From the NCBI GenBank assembly GCA_002840155.1, contig PGZH01000003.1, forward strand, positions 1 through 64,000: DNA of 64,000 bases, in the 5' to 3' direction. The stretch is from Gammaproteobacteria bacterium HGW-Gammaproteobacteria-13 (GTDB taxonomy: Bacteria > Pseudomonadota > Gammaproteobacteria > Pseudomonadales > Pseudomonadaceae). The notes beneath the pieces were generated by a model. The model did not search any database. It saw only the letters and a program-made list of their open reading frames with translations, and was not told where the DNA came from. The position numbers and the translations under genes are program-made. Of the stretch, positions 29,684 to 40,092 are shown in pieces. Within the stretch, counting starts at the first letter, position 1, and each line of letters begins with the position of its first letter.

Positions 29684-30217
29684 ATGCCGCGTCGTTTATT
29701 CAAGCGCTACATGCCCCACCCAGACCGCATCAAGGGCAATAAATCCCTGCGCTTTCTGGGCAGCCTGATCCACGATCCCAACCTCTGGCACCTCAACCGC
29801 CATTCTGTGTCACGCGCCATGGCCATTGGCCTGTTCTGGGCGATGATTCCCATGCCCATGCAAATGTTAGCCGCTGCCGCCATTGCCGTACCGGCGCGGG
29901 GCAATCTGCCCATCTCGGTCGGGCTGGTCTGGCTGACCAACCCCATCACCATGCCCGCCGTGTTTTACTGCAACTACAAGGTAGGGGCCTGGCTAATGGG
30001 CACCCCAGCGATGCACATGCCAGATAACATCAGCCTGGCCTGGGTTGGGCAAATGCTGCAAACCCACTGGCAGCCGCTTTATCTCGGCTCTCTGGCGTTA
30101 GCTATTCTGCTTGCGCTCGTGGGCTATTTCGGCACCAACGCTTACTGGCGCTGGTGGGTGAGGCACAACTGGCGCAAACGCCAGGAGAAACGCCGGCAGC
30201 GCGACGCGCAACACTGA
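29684..30217 (+). CDS. DUF2062 membrane protein
   Basis: A 177-residue protein with hydrophobic segments near 50-75, 80-105 and 135-160, and a very basic C-terminus (RKRQEKRRQRDA). It matches DUF2062, often fused or linked to glycosyltransferases. Its role is unknown. ATG 29684 begins MPRRLFKRYM after AGAGAG. It is divergent from comEC. Confidence 0.8.
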   Translation: MPRRLFKRYMPHPDRIKGNKSLRFLGSLIHDPNLWHLNRHSVSRAMAIGLFWAMIPMPMQMLAAAAIAVPARGNLPISVGLVWLTNPITMPAVFYCNYKVGAWLMGTPAMHMPDNISLAWVGQMLQTHWQPLYLGSLALAILLALVGYFGTNAYWRWWVRHNWRKRQEKRRQRDAQH

Positions 30218-30220
30218 AAC

Positions 30221-30253
30221 AAAAAAGCCGTTACTGAGTAACGGCTTTTTTGT
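30221..30253. terminator. Bidirectional terminator
   Basis: GCCGTTAC (30227-30234) pairs with GTAACGGC (30238-30245), flanked by A6 and T7. It lies between the convergent DUF2062 and lolE genes. Confidence 0.9.
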
Positions 30254-30268
30254 TTCTGCCAGCGTAGC

Positions 30269-31513
30269 TTATTCGTAACGCAGCGCATCGGCCGGCTGAA
30301 TCTTCGCGGCCCGCCAAGACGGGTAGACGGTGGCCAGAAAGCTCAGACTGAACGCCGCGCCACAGATCAGCAGCACATCAGACAGCAGCAACTCCGACGG
30401 CAGGTTGCTGATGAAGTACACATCCGAACTCATCACCTGCTGGCCGCTCAAGCGCTCGATCCAGCCCACCAGCTGACTGACATTCAGCGCCGCGAGAATA
30501 CCCAGCACCGCGCCGATCAGCGTACCGATCACGCCGATCACCGTGCCTTGAACCATAAAGATGCCCATGATCTGCCCCGGCGTCGCGCCCAGGGTACGCA
30601 GGATGGCGATATCCGCGCCCTTGTCTGCCACCACCATGATCAACGTGGCGATGATATTGAAGGCCGCCACGGCGACGATCAGCAGCAGCAGCAGACCGAT
30701 CATGGTCTTTTCCATTTTCATCGCGCTGAACAGGCTGCCCTGAGTCAGGGTCCAGTCTGCAGAGCTGTAACCCGCGCCCAGCTCGCCGACAATCTGTGCG
30801 GCCACTTGCGGCGCCTGATAGAGGTCTTTCAGCTTCAGGCGCACGCTCTGCACCTGACCCGGCTGCATACGCTGGATATGCGCGGCATCGGCAACGTGAA
30901 TCAGCGCCAGCGAGCTGTCCAGCTCGGCGCCAACCTTGAAGATACCGACCACGTTAAGGCGCTGCATACGCGGGCTGATACCCCCCGGCACACTGCTCAG
31001 CTCCGGCACGATCAACGCCAGCTTATCGCCCACCCGCAGCTGGAAGCGCCGCGCGGTGATCTCACCGAGCACCACACCAAACTCGCCTTCACGCAAATCG
31101 CTCAGACGGCCTTGCTGCATATGCTGGTCGATGATCGACACCTGCGGCTCCAGCGCCGGATCGATGCCGTGCAGCTGCACCGGCTGCATCGCCCCGCGTA
31201 CCGAGAGCATGCCTTCCAGCTCGGCAAACGGCACTGCGGCAACCACCTGCGGATTGTTCTTCGCGGCAGCAGCAACCTGCTGCCAGTCATCCAGCGGCTG
31301 GCTGCCGGCAATGCTGGCATGCGGCACCATACCGAGGATGCGCGTGCTCATTTCCTTCTGGAAACCGTTCATCACCGACAGCACCATGATCATCGCCAGA
31401 ACGCCCAGGGCCAGGCCAATCATCGAGGTCATCGAGATAAAGGAAATAAAGTGGTTGCGCCGCTTGGCCCCGGTATAGCGGATACCGATAAAGATACTCA
31501 GCGGACGAAACAT
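30269..31513 (-). CDS. lolE: Lipoprotein-releasing ABC permease (LolE position)
   Basis: A 414-residue permease with four membrane helices (about 26-50, 270-295, 315-345, 378-400) and a large periplasmic domain, typical of LolC/E. It acts with LolD to extract lipoproteins from the inner membrane for LolA. It is the last gene of lolC-lolD-lolE. ATG 31513 overlaps lolD by one base. Confidence 0.9.
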   Translation of the reverse strand: MFRPLSIFIGIRYTGAKRRNHFISFISMTSMIGLALGVLAMIMVLSVMNGFQKEMSTRILGMVPHASIAGSQPLDDWQQVAAAAKNNPQVVAAVPFAELEGMLSVRGAMQPVQLHGIDPALEPQVSIIDQHMQQGRLSDLREGEFGVVLGEITARRFQLRVGDKLALIVPELSSVPGGISPRMQRLNVVGIFKVGAELDSSLALIHVADAAHIQRMQPGQVQSVRLKLKDLYQAPQVAAQIVGELGAGYSSADWTLTQGSLFSAMKMEKTMIGLLLLLIVAVAAFNIIATLIMVVADKGADIAILRTLGATPGQIMGIFMVQGTVIGVIGTLIGAVLGILAALNVSQLVGWIERLSGQQVMSSDVYFISNLPSELLLSDVLLICGAAFSLSFLATVYPSWRAAKIQPADALRYE

Positions 31514-32226
31514 CAGGCGGCCACCAACTTGCCGTCTTCCAGACGCAGGATGCGGTCCATCTGCTGGGCCAGCGCCATGTCGTGGGTCACCACCAGAAAG
31601 GCAGTCTGCGACGAGCTGCTCAGCTCCTTCATCAAGTCCTGAATGCCTTGCGCGGTGTGGTGATCAAGGTTACCGGTGGGCTCATCGAGCAGCACCAAAC
31701 CGGGCTGATTGACCAGCGCACGGGCAATCGCTACACGCTGGCGCTCGCCGCCGGACAACTCCGAGGGCTTGTGCGCCAGGCGATGGCCCAGGCCAACCCG
31801 CTCCAGCAACGCGGTGGCACGCTGACGCGCTTCGCTGATCGGCGTACGGCCAATCAGCAGCGGCATGCAGACGTTCTCCAGGGCAGTGAACTCGGGCAGC
31901 AGGTGGTGGAACTGGTAAACGAAACCCAGGGCGCGGTTACGCAGCAGACCGCGCTGCTTTTCATTCAGCGCCGACAACTCCTCGCCGGCCAGCCAGACGC
32001 TGCCGGTGCTCGGCGTATCCAGGCCGCCAAGCATATTCAGCAAGGTGCTCTTGCCCGAGCCAGAACTGCCGACAATCGCCACGCGCTCACCGGGGTGCAG
32101 CTCCAGCTGCAAGTCCTGCAGCACCACCACCGATTGCGGGCCCTCGTCGTAGCTTTTACCGAGGTTGCGACAACTCAACACTGCACGATCTTGCATAACC
32201 GAATCACTCATAACCTGATCACTCAT
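31513..32226 (-). CDS. lolD: Lipoprotein-releasing ABC ATPase LolD
   Basis: A 237-residue ATPase with Walker [10 protein letters not shown] (about 53-61), signature [13 protein letters not shown] near 157, and Walker [13 protein letters not shown] near 176. The start at ATG 32226 overlaps lolC by 8 bp. An internal ATG at 32196 (MQDRAVLSC) is possible and would match shorter homologues. Confidence 0.95.
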   Translation of the reverse strand: MSDQVMSDSVMQDRAVLSCRNLGKSYDEGPQSVVVLQDLQLELHPGERVAIVGSSGSGKSTLLNMLGGLDTPSTGSVWLAGEELSALNEKQRGLLRNRALGFVYQFHHLLPEFTALENVCMPLLIGRTPISEARQRATALLERVGLGHRLAHKPSELSGGERQRVAIARALVNQPGLVLLDEPTGNLDHHTAQGIQDLMKELSSSSQTAFLVVTHDMALAQQMDRILRLEDGKLVAA

Positions 32227-33469
32227 AACGTAGCGCCTCCGCGGGCTGGGTACGCGCCGCGCGCCAGGCCGGATACAGGGTGGCGAAGAAACTTAGAATC
32301 AACGCCGCGCCGCAGACCAGCAGCACGTCCGCCAGCATCAGCTGCGAGGGCAGGTAGTCGATGAAATACACGTCGGCATTGAGGAACTTGATCCCCAGCA
32401 GCCCTTCCAGCGCGGCAATCGCACTGCTGATATTCAATGCGGCAAGGCAGCCCAGCACCGCGCCAATGGCGGTGCCGAACACGCCGATCACCGTGCCCTG
32501 GACCATAAAGATCGCCATGATCTGCCGTGGCGTGGCGCCCAAGGTGCGCAAGATGGCGATATCGCCCTTCTTGTCGGTGACCACCATGACCAGGGTGGAA
32601 ATGATGTTGAACGCGGCGACCGCAACGATCAGCAGCAGCAGCAGGCCAATCATCGCCTTCTCCATGCGGATCGCCTGGTACAGATTGCCGTGGGTTCGGG
32701 TCCAGTCGCGGGCGTAGTAATCACCCTCGCCCAACGTCTGCGCCAGCGCCCAGGCGGTGCGTGGAGCTTCGAACAGATCAGCGAATTTCAGGCGAATACC
32801 CTGTACCTGATCCGCCTGCCAGCGCTGCAAGCGCGCCAGATCCTGCACATGGGTCAGGGCCAGGTGGCCGTCAATCTCGCCGGCGCCAACATGGAAAATC
32901 CCGACCACGGTAAAGCGCTTGAGACGCGGAAACATGCCGGCCGGAGTGACGGTTACTTCCGGGGCGACAAAGGTGACCTTGTCACCCAGGCCGACGCCGA
33001 GTTTGGCGGCGGCCTTGTCGCCCAGCACCATGCCAAACTCGCCGGGCTGCAGTGCCTCCAAGCGGCCCTGCTTGAAGAAGTTACCGATGATCGAGACCTT
33101 GGCTTCTTCAAGCGGATCGACCGCATTGATCAGCACTTTCTGCACCTTGCCGTCGCTGGTCAGCAGGCCCTGCATCTGGCTGAACGGCGCAACCGCCAGC
33201 ACCTGCGGGTTGCTCTGCGCCCGCTCGGCCAGGCTGCGCCAGTCCTTGATTGGTGTGGCGCTCTCGACCGTGGCGTGCGGCACCATGCCGAGCACGCGGG
33301 TGCGCATTTCATAGTCGAAGCCATTCATCACCGACAGCACCAGAATCATCACCAGCACGCCAAGTGCCAGCCCGATCATCGAGGTCAGGGAAATAAAGGA
33401 TACGAAGTGGTTGCGACGCTTGGCCCGCGTGTAGCGCGTGCCGATAAATACGAACAGAGGTCTGAACAT
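32219..33469 (-). CDS. lolC: Lipoprotein-releasing ABC permease LolC
   Basis: A 416-residue permease, similar to the downstream lolE product, with the start [20 protein letters not shown] and four membrane helices around a periplasmic domain. It contacts LolA in E. coli. First gene of the operon, with ATG 33469. The two permeases are clear paralogues. Confidence 0.92.
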   Translation of the reverse strand: MFRPLFVFIGTRYTRAKRRNHFVSFISLTSMIGLALGVLVMILVLSVMNGFDYEMRTRVLGMVPHATVESATPIKDWRSLAERAQSNPQVLAVAPFSQMQGLLTSDGKVQKVLINAVDPLEEAKVSIIGNFFKQGRLEALQPGEFGMVLGDKAAAKLGVGLGDKVTFVAPEVTVTPAGMFPRLKRFTVVGIFHVGAGEIDGHLALTHVQDLARLQRWQADQVQGIRLKFADLFEAPRTAWALAQTLGEGDYYARDWTRTHGNLYQAIRMEKAMIGLLLLLIVAVAAFNIISTLVMVVTDKKGDIAILRTLGATPRQIMAIFMVQGTVIGVFGTAIGAVLGCLAALNISSAIAALEGLLGIKFLNADVYFIDYLPSQLMLADVLLVCGAALILSFFATLYPAWRAARTQPAEALRYE

Positions 33470-33572
33470 GTCGGGGCTGATTCGAGGGAAAAAGAAACGT
33501 CCTTGTGGGGGCTTGGCGAGCAGCCTTACACTCTAAACCAGGGTAAAGTCTGCTGCGCGTCGGACCTGCTAC

Positions 33573-33670
33573 GTTGAAAACTGTCTCGGAATGCTCATTT
33601 ACATTCGTAAACTGCGCTTCCTCACCACTTTTCGCCTTGCATGCCGCTAGCTCGCAAGACTTTGAACAGG
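33573..33670. repeat. Short MITE-related repeat, about 100 bp
   Basis: A non-coding block starting GTTGAAAAC (33573-33581) and ending near TTTGAACAGG (33661-33670). It contains AATGCTCATTTACA-TT-CGTAAACT (33590-33613), which matches 23 of 24 bases of the core of the longer element at 54572-54886 (reverse strand). The loosely inverted ends suggest a deleted or short relative. It lies just upstream of the PilZ-domain gene. Confidence 0.55.
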
Positions 33671-33703
33671 TTCTTCGACCACTACTGCTGCCATGGGTTC
33701 GCC

Positions 33704-34285
33704 ATGCCGACTCAAGATGAAGATGATCGCCGCGAATACTATCGTATCGACGATACGATCGCACTGGAATTCACCCTGCTCTCGGGCGCAGAAGCCCTGG
33801 CCAGTGAAGAGCTTCACGACAGCTCGCCGTTGTTCAACCTGCTCAGTGATCTGCACCTGATGGACTTCGAGTCGCAGCATCTGCTGCGGCATATCACCGA
33901 GCGCGACCGCACCCTGGCCAATTACCTCAAGGTCATGAACAAGCGCATCGACCTGCTCGGTCAGGCCGTGGCGCAGAGCTTGTTGCGCGACATCGGTACG
34001 CCGCGCAAGGTCAGCCTGTCTGAGGGCGGCGTCAGCTTCAACAACCCTCAACCCGTGGCAGCCGGCGCGCACCTGGCAGTAAAGATGGTGCTGATGCCAC
34101 AGGCCTTGGGATTGCTGCTACGAGCCAAGGTGGTGCATTGCCAACCACTGCCCTCGCAGCAATTTGAGATTGGCGCGGAATTCGAAGCTGTGAGCGATGC
34201 CCAACGCCAGTTGCTTGCCCGGCATATCCTGCAACGCCAGGCCCTGGAACGTCGCCAGGCCCGCGAGCAACCCCTGCAATCCTGA
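33704..34285 (+). CDS. PilZ-domain protein
   Basis: A 193-residue protein. An N-terminal REYYR motif (within RREYYRID, about 9-16) fits RxxxR of a cyclic-di-GMP site. The second motif reads SLSEGG near 107-112, where (D/N)xSxxG is expected, so the first residue is serine. Nucleotide binding is therefore uncertain. ATG 33704 is used because the upstream extension runs into a repeat. It corresponds by position to PA2989. It is followed by a small exported protein and glpQ. Confidence 0.8.
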   Translation: MPTQDEDDRREYYRIDDTIALEFTLLSGAEALASEELHDSSPLFNLLSDLHLMDFESQHLLRHITERDRTLANYLKVMNKRIDLLGQAVAQSLLRDIGTPRKVSLSEGGVSFNNPQPVAAGAHLAVKMVLMPQALGLLLRAKVVHCQPLPSQQFEIGAEFEAVSDAQRQLLARHILQRQALERRQAREQPLQS

Positions 34286-34297
34286 TAGCGAGCCACC

Positions 34298-34600
34298 ATG
34301 CCCCGCCTGTTTCTGCTTCTCGCCCTGCTCCTGCCTCTCGGCGCTGTCGCCGATACCCTGCAAATCCCCATCGGCCAGCAAGGTGCCGGCGAATTGCGCC
34401 TGCCGCAATTCGGCGAATCCCAGCGCGCGGTACTGGAGCGTTTCGGCCTGGCGGATGAAGAGCACCCCAGCATTGGCAACCCGCCGATCACCCGCTGGGA
34501 TTACCGTGAGTTCAGCGTCTACTTCGAGCATAAACACGTGATCAACAGCGTGCGCCATCACCAGCCCGGCGCCGCCCTGCCCGACAAGGAGCAACAGTGA
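34298..34600 (+). CDS. Small exported protein of unknown function
   Basis: A 100-residue protein with a signal peptide (residues 1-18, cleavage after AVA-D). The mature part holds LRLPQFGESQRAVLERFG and ends in RHHQPG. I do not recognise a family beyond conserved Pseudomonas homologues. The stop overlaps the GTG start of glpQ (GTGA), so the two are translated together. This suggests a periplasmic link to the phosphodiesterase. Confidence 0.7.
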   Translation: MPRLFLLLALLLPLGAVADTLQIPIGQQGAGELRLPQFGESQRAVLERFGLADEEHPSIGNPPITRWDYREFSVYFEHKHVINSVRHHQPGAALPDKEQQ

Positions 34601-35313
34601 CAGTCATCTATGGACATCGCGGCGCCAAAGGCGAGGTGCCGGAAAACACCCTGGCCAGCTTCCAGCAATGCCTCAAGCACGGCGTGCGCCGCTGCGAGCT
34701 GGATCTGCACCTGTCGCGCGATGGCGAGCTGATGGTGATTCACGACCCAACGCTCAAGCGCACCACCGGCCATCGTGGCAAGGTCGTCGAGCATGACGCC
34801 GCCGAACTGGTGACCTATGACGCCCGTAAAGGCGGCCCTGGCGCCGTCACGCCCTGCCCGATCCCACGGCTGGAAGAGCTGTTCCAGCACTGCGATTTCG
34901 AGCACTGGCAGCTGGAAGTCAAAAGCGCCTCGAAGGTTCGCTCGGCGCGGATGGTCAAGGCGATTGCCGAACTGGCCGAGCGCTACCAGCTGACCGACAA
35001 GGTCACCGTAACCTCCAGCTCACGCGAGGTGCTCGGCGCCCTGCAGCGCCTGACGCCGCACCTGCAGCGCGGCCTGGTCGCCGAATATGCCTGGCTTGAT
35101 CCGCTGAAAGTCGCCAAGCATTACGGCTGCCACCTGCTCGCCCTGAACTGGACGCTGTGCACCCCGGAGCGCCTGCTCAAAGCGCAGAAAGCCGGCCTGC
35201 ATGTCTCGGTGTGGACGGTCAACGAACCGGCGCTGATGCGCCGCCTGGCAGACTTCGGTGTGGACAGCATCATCACCGACTTTCCCGGCCTGGCCGTGGC
35301 AACCCTGGAATAA
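34597..35313 (+). CDS. Glycerophosphodiester phosphodiesterase
   Basis: A 238-residue GDPD enzyme without signal peptide, hence the cytosolic (UgpQ-like) type. It shows YGHRGAKGEVPENT (about 4-17) with the first histidine, the E and D of CELDLHL near 40, and HDPTLKRTTG near 51. It releases glycerol-3-phosphate from phospholipid headgroups. The GTG start is coupled to the previous gene. Confidence 0.9.
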   Translation: MTVIYGHRGAKGEVPENTLASFQQCLKHGVRRCELDLHLSRDGELMVIHDPTLKRTTGHRGKVVEHDAAELVTYDARKGGPGAVTPCPIPRLEELFQHCDFEHWQLEVKSASKVRSARMVKAIAELAERYQLTDKVTVTSSSREVLGALQRLTPHLQRGLVAEYAWLDPLKVAKHYGCHLLALNWTLCTPERLLKAQKAGLHVSVWTVNEPALMRRLADFGVDSIITDFPGLAVATLE

Positions 35314-35343
35314 CCATCCCGAATGGCTCCAGCTACAGAAACG

Positions 35344-35370
35344 AAAAACCGGCCACAAGGGCCGGTTTTT
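35344..35370. terminator. Bidirectional terminator
   Basis: AAAAACCGGCC (35344-35354) pairs with GGCCGGTTTTT (35360-35370) over a 5-nt loop. It separates glpQ from the convergent sthA. Confidence 0.9.
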
Positions 35371-35471
35371 CGTTAAGCCTGATCAGAAACTTTCGCGATT
35401 AGGCCAACGCCAGTCGCAGGAGTCGCTGAACGGGTTCTCCCCGGCCGGCTCAGGCCACCGGCCGGAGCCGC

Positions 35472-36866
35472 TCAAAAAAGCCGGTTGAGGCCGTCGAACG
35501 CCGCCACCCGATAGGCTTCCGCCATGGTCGGGTAGTTGAAGGTGGTGTTGACGAAATACTTGATGCTGTTGGCCTCCCCCTTCTGGTTCATGATCGCCTG
35601 GCCGATATGCACGATCTCCGAGGCCTGGTAGCCGAAGCAGTGCACGCCCAGCACTTCAAGAGTTTCGCGGTGGAACAGCAGCTTGAGCATGCCCACCGGC
35701 TCGTGGGAAATCTGCGCGCGGGCCATGCCTTTGAAGAACGCCTTACCGACTTCGTAAGGGATCTTGGCCTGGGTCAGCTCGCGCTCGTTCTTACCAATCG
35801 AGCTGATTTCCGGAATGGTGTAGATGCCGGTCGGCACGTCATCGACGAAGCGCCAGCTGCCATTGTCAACGATGCTGCCGGCAGCCGAACGGCCCTGGTC
35901 GGCGGCGGCACTGGCCAGGCTCGGCCAGCCAATCACATCGCCCGCCGCATAGATGTTCGACACCTGGGTGCGGTAGCTCTGGTCAACCTCGATCTGCCCA
36001 CGGCTATTGACCTTGATGCCGATGTTTTCCAGGCCCAGCTGATCGGTATTACCGGTACGACCGTTGCACCAGAGGAAGGCGTCCGCTTTGATCTTCTTGC
36101 CGGACTTGAGGTGCAGGACCACCCCGTTCTCCACCCCTTCAACACTTTCGTACTCTTCGTTATGACGAATCAGCACGTTGTTGTTGCGCAGGTGATAGCT
36201 CAAGGCATCGGAAATTTCCGCATCGAGGAAGCTCAGCAACTGGTCACGGTTGTCGATCAGGTCGACCAGCACGCCCAGGCCGCTGAAGATCGAGGCGTAC
36301 TCGGAGCCGATTACCCCTGCCCCGTAAATAATGATGCGGCGCGGGGTATGACCGAGGCTGAGGATGGTATCGCTGTCGTAGATGCGCGGGTGGTGGAAGT
36401 CCACGTCCACCGGGCGGTAAGGCCGCGAACCGGTAGCAATGACGATCTGCTTGGCCACCAGTTTTTCCACCACGCCATTGGCGCAAACCACTTCGACGGT
36501 GTGCTCATCGGCAAAACTGCCGGTGCCGAAAAACACATCGATGCGGTTACGCGCGTAGTAGCCGGTACGCGAACTCACCTGCTTGGCGATTACACGTTCG
36601 GCGCTTTTCAGCACGTCAGGGAAGGAGAACCAGCGCGGCTCGCCGATCTGGCGGAACATCGGGTTGGTGTTGAACTGCATGATCTGCCGCACCGAATGGC
36701 GCAGCGCCTTGGACGGAATAGTGCCCAGGTGAGTGCAGTTGCCGCCGACTTCACGGCGGCTATCGACCACTGCCACCTTGCGCCCGGCCTTGGCCGCGTT
36801 CATTGCCGCGCCTTCACCCGCAGGGCCGGAACCCAGCACCACTACGTCGTAGTTGTAGACCGCCAT
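35472..36866 (-). CDS. sthA: Soluble pyridine nucleotide transhydrogenase
   Basis: A 464-residue flavoprotein of the disulfide-reductase fold, with [17 protein letters not shown] (about 12-28) for FAD and [17 protein letters not shown] near 181 for NAD(P). Where relatives have the redox CxxxxC, this has THLGTIPSK, keeping only the first cysteine region as in known SthA. It balances NADPH and NADH. ATG 36866 is used. Confidence 0.94.
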   Translation of the reverse strand: MAVYNYDVVVLGSGPAGEGAAMNAAKAGRKVAVVDSRREVGGNCTHLGTIPSKALRHSVRQIMQFNTNPMFRQIGEPRWFSFPDVLKSAERVIAKQVSSRTGYYARNRIDVFFGTGSFADEHTVEVVCANGVVEKLVAKQIVIATGSRPYRPVDVDFHHPRIYDSDTILSLGHTPRRIIIYGAGVIGSEYASIFSGLGVLVDLIDNRDQLLSFLDAEISDALSYHLRNNNVLIRHNEEYESVEGVENGVVLHLKSGKKIKADAFLWCNGRTGNTDQLGLENIGIKVNSRGQIEVDQSYRTQVSNIYAAGDVIGWPSLASAAADQGRSAAGSIVDNGSWRFVDDVPTGIYTIPEISSIGKNERELTQAKIPYEVGKAFFKGMARAQISHEPVGMLKLLFHRETLEVLGVHCFGYQASEIVHIGQAIMNQKGEANSIKYFVNTTFNYPTMAEAYRVAAFDGLNRLF

Positions 36867-36989
36867 GTTTACTCCTTCAGATCACACCGGAGCACTTGTA
36901 CCGTGCTCTCGGCAGGGCCAGCACTGCGCACGCAGCCTGACAATCAATACGTTCACTGCAAGCCTAGCCGTTGGCTGGCCGCAGGACGA

Positions 36990-37217
36990 TTAGCGTTTGG
37001 TCGCGTCGTAGGCCAGGGCTGCGGTCTTGCCTTGCGGGTCGCTGTTGATTTCCTCGCACTTCTCGCGACTGCCACCACAGATCGAGCATTCCTTCTCGAT
37101 ACCCAGGTTGGCGATACCGCCGCACGAACCGGCGATGGGCTTGCGCCCCATCATCACGCCTACCGCCATCATGCCCACTACCAGCAGCATGGTCAGAAAC
37201 ACCACTAAAAACGTCAT
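36990..37217 (-). CDS. nqrM: Na+-NQR maturation protein NqrM
   Basis: A 75-residue protein (DUF539) with an N-terminal membrane helix (3-23) and a cysteine set in CGGIANLGIEKECSICGG and KCEE. NqrM delivers iron for the NqrD-NqrE iron centre and is needed for an active Na+-NQR. The ATG overlaps the apbE stop (ATGA), placing it last in the operon. Confidence 0.9.
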   Translation of the reverse strand: MTFLVVFLTMLLVVGMMAVGVMMGRKPIAGSCGGIANLGIEKECSICGGSREKCEEINSDPQGKTAALAYDATKR

Positions 37218-38239
37218 TGCTCGTCTCCTGCAGCGAATAGCTGCTCGAAAGCCTGAGTTGTCTGTGTGACGAAGGCGTCACCTTCACGGGTCACGAAAAA
37301 CGCCGCAATACCCATACGCTCAGCAAATGCCAGGCCACGCTCAGTGCCCATCACCATTAGCACTGTAGACAAGCCATCGGCGCGTAAGGTCGACTTATCC
37401 ACCACGGTTACCGCAGCCAGCGTGTGGGTGATCGGTGCGCCGGTCAACGGATCGAGGGTATGCGAATAGCGCTGCCCATCCTCCTCGAAGTAATTGCGGT
37501 AATCACCCGAGGTAGAAATGCCGTAGCCATCCACCGCCAGTACGCGCTGGGCAACACGCTGGCCGTCCTGCGGCGCCTCCAGGCCGATACGCCAAGGCTG
37601 GCCGTCAGGCTTTTTGCCTGCGGCCTTGAGTTCACCGGTGGCCTCGACCATGTAACTGGTCACACCCAGCTCAGTGAAGCGCTGCACGATCTTGTCCACC
37701 GCATAGCCGGCGGCAATGCTGTTGAAGTCGACCTGCACATCAACATCCTTGCACAGCTGCTCACCTTCACTGCGCAGGTGTTGCATGCCCACTTGCGCAC
37801 GCGCGGCGGCGAGTTGCTCAGCGGTCGGCACCTTTTCGGCGCGCGCCTTGGGGCCAAAGCCCCACAGATTGAGCAACGGTTCCAAAGTCAGATCGAACGC
37901 GCCGGCACTTTGCTCATGCAACACGCGCCCTGCCTCGACCAACTCCAGCACCCCGGCAGGCATCGCCTGACAGGTACCCGCCGGAGCCTGGTTGAATTGT
38001 TCGATAGCGGAATCATCGCGATAGGTCGACATCTGTTGGTCAACCTCAGCCAGGATGGCATCGGTCTCGCGCTTGAGTAACTCAAGGCTCGGCGAATCCT
38101 TGCTGCGCACATATTTGACGGTGTAGGTGCTGCCCATGGTCGGGCCGCCAAATTCTTCTACCCGCTCTGAAAACCAACAGCCCGTTAGGGCTGTCAGCAA
38201 GCTGACAGCGATAACGGGCCGCAGTAGCACATGGCTCAT
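37214..38239 (-). CDS. apbE: FAD:protein FMN transferase (lipoprotein)
   Basis: A 341-residue ApbE. The signal peptide ends at LTGCW (cysteine near 18, lipid site). GGPTMGSTYTVKY follows. The FAD and Mg sites include DFNSIAAGYAVDKI near 163 and STSGDYRNYF near 235. It attaches FMN to threonines of NqrB and NqrC, both present upstream. ATG 38239 is 2 bp after nqrF. Confidence 0.92.
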   Translation of the reverse strand: MSHVLLRPVIAVSLLTALTGCWFSERVEEFGGPTMGSTYTVKYVRSKDSPSLELLKRETDAILAEVDQQMSTYRDDSAIEQFNQAPAGTCQAMPAGVLELVEAGRVLHEQSAGAFDLTLEPLLNLWGFGPKARAEKVPTAEQLAAARAQVGMQHLRSEGEQLCKDVDVQVDFNSIAAGYAVDKIVQRFTELGVTSYMVEATGELKAAGKKPDGQPWRIGLEAPQDGQRVAQRVLAVDGYGISTSGDYRNYFEEDGQRYSHTLDPLTGAPITHTLAAVTVVDKSTLRADGLSTVLMVMGTERGLAFAERMGIAAFFVTREGDAFVTQTTQAFEQLFAAGDEQ

Positions 38240-38241
38240 GC

Positions 38242-39468
38242 TTAACCGCCGAAGTCGTCGAGCAGGATGTTCTCCTCCTCCACACCCAGGTCGATCAGCA
38301 TCTTGATCACGGCAGCGTTCATCATGGGCGGGCCGCACATGTAGAACTCACACTCTTCCGGAGCCGGATGGTCCTTGAGGTAGTTCTCGTACAGCACATT
38401 GTGGATAAAGCCCTTGAGACCGGTCCAGTTGTCTTCCGGCAACGGATCGGACAAGGCCAGGTGCCACTTGAAGTTGGGGTTCTCGGCCTGCAGCTGATCG
38501 TATTCTTCAACGTAGAAGGCTTCACGCATGGAGCGCGCGCCGTACCAGAAGCTGATCTTGCGGGTCGACTTCAAGCGCTTGAGCTGGTCGAAGATGTGCG
38601 AACGCATCGGCGCCATACCAGCGCCACCACCGATAAACACCATCTCGGCGTCGGTTTCCTTGGCGAAGAACTCACCAAACGGGCCGTACACATCGATCTT
38701 GTCGCCCGGCTTGAGGCTGAACACGTAGGAACTCATCTTGCCCGGTGGCAGATCGTCCTTGCCCGGTGGTGGCGACGCAATACGGATATTGAACTTCACC
38801 AGGCCCACTTCTTCCGGGTAGTTGGCCATGGAGTAGGCACGGATCACGGTCTCTTCGACCTTGGACACGTACTTCCACTGGTTAAACTTGTCCCAGTCGC
38901 CGCGGTACTCTTCCTGAATATCGAAGTCCTTGTAATGCACTTCGTGCGGCGGGCACTCCAGCTGCACATAGCCACCAGCGCGGAAGTCGACGCTTTCGCC
39001 TTCCGGCAGTTTCAGCGTCAGTTCCTTGATAAAGGTGGCCACGTTGGGGTTGGACTCAACGGTGCATTCCCACTTCTTCACGCCAAAGACTTCTTCCGGC
39101 ACTTCGATCTTCATGTCCTGCTTGACCGGAGTCTGGCAGGACAGGCGCCAGCCAGCCTTGGCTTCGCGACGGGTGAAGGCAGCTTCTTCGGTCGGCAGCA
39201 TTTCGCCGCCGCCATGCTCGACCACGCACTTGCACTGGGCGCAGGTACCGCCGCCACCGCAGGCCGAAGACAGGAAGATATTGTTGGCCGCCAGGGTCTG
39301 CAGCAACTTGCCGCCAGCTGGTACCACAATGGTTTTTTCGCCGTTGATCTCGATGCTTACGTCACCGCTGGAAACCAGCTTGGCGCGCGCCGCGATAATG
39401 ATCAGCACCAACGCCAGCACAATGCCGGTGAACATGCCGATGGCGATGAAAATCTCGAAATTGATCAT
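38242..39468 (-). CDS. nqrF: Na+-NQR subunit F (NADH dehydrogenase)
   Basis: A 408-residue subunit with one membrane helix (about 5-27), the 2Fe-2S ligands C70, C76, C79 and C111, the FAD-binding [11 protein letters not shown] near 210, and the NADH-binding [12 protein letters not shown] near 274. It takes electrons from NADH. Start ATG 39468. Confidence 0.96.
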   Translation of the reverse strand: MINFEIFIAIGMFTGIVLALVLIIIAARAKLVSSGDVSIEINGEKTIVVPAGGKLLQTLAANNIFLSSACGGGGTCAQCKCVVEHGGGEMLPTEEAAFTRREAKAGWRLSCQTPVKQDMKIEVPEEVFGVKKWECTVESNPNVATFIKELTLKLPEGESVDFRAGGYVQLECPPHEVHYKDFDIQEEYRGDWDKFNQWKYVSKVEETVIRAYSMANYPEEVGLVKFNIRIASPPPGKDDLPPGKMSSYVFSLKPGDKIDVYGPFGEFFAKETDAEMVFIGGGAGMAPMRSHIFDQLKRLKSTRKISFWYGARSMREAFYVEEYDQLQAENPNFKWHLALSDPLPEDNWTGLKGFIHNVLYENYLKDHPAPEECEFYMCGPPMMNAAVIKMLIDLGVEEENILLDDFGG

Positions 39469-39483
39469 CTATTCATCCCTTCC

Positions 39484-40092
39484 TTACAACTGCACGCCGG
39501 AGAAGGACATGAAGCCCAGAGACATCAGACCGATGGTGATAAAGGTGATGCCCAGTCCCTGCAGACCCTCAGGTACATCGCTGTACTTGAGTTTCTCGCG
39601 AATCCCCGCCAGAGCGGCAATCGCCAGGGCCCAGGAAACACCTGCGCCGACACCGTACACGGTGCTTTCCGCCAGGTTGTAGTCACGCTCGACCATAAAC
39701 AGCGAGCCACCCATGATGGCGCAGTTCACCGTGATCAACGGCAGGAACACGCCGAGGGCGTTGTACAGCGAGGGCACGTACTTATCCAGGGTCATCTCGA
39801 GGATCTGTACGATCGCCGCGATCACGCCGATAAAGGTCAGCAGGCCGAGGAAGCTCAGATCGACTTGCGGGTAACCGGCCCAGGCCAATGCACCGTCCTT
39901 GAGCAGGTTGGTGTAGATCAGGTTGTTCACCGGCATGGTGATACCCAGCACCACCACTACGGCGATACCGAGACCAATGGCGGTTTCGACCTTTTTCGAG
40001 ATGGCAATAAAGGTGCACATGCCGAGGAAGAACGCCAGGGCCATGTTCTCAACGAACACCGCACGGACGAACAGGCTGATGTAGTGCTCCAT
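39484..40092 (-). CDS. nqrE: Na+-NQR subunit E
   Basis: A 202-residue membrane subunit with six hydrophobic segments. It pairs with NqrD around an iron centre in the membrane. The start overlaps the nqrD stop by one base. Confidence 0.95.
   Translation of the reverse strand: MEHYISLFVRAVFVENMALAFFLGMCTFIAISKKVETAIGLGIAVVVVLGITMPVNNLIYTNLLKDGALAWAGYPQVDLSFLGLLTFIGVIAAIVQILEMTLDKYVPSLYNALGVFLPLITVNCAIMGGSLFMVERDYNLAESTVYGVGAGVSWALAIAALAGIREKLKYSDVPEGLQGLGITFITIGLMSLGFMSFSGVQL

Noticed and set aside
33641-33703. Upstream extension of the PilZ-domain gene
   Set aside because: The extra 21 codons fall in the repeat and the spacer next to it, and do not resemble the family. ATG 33704 is preferred.
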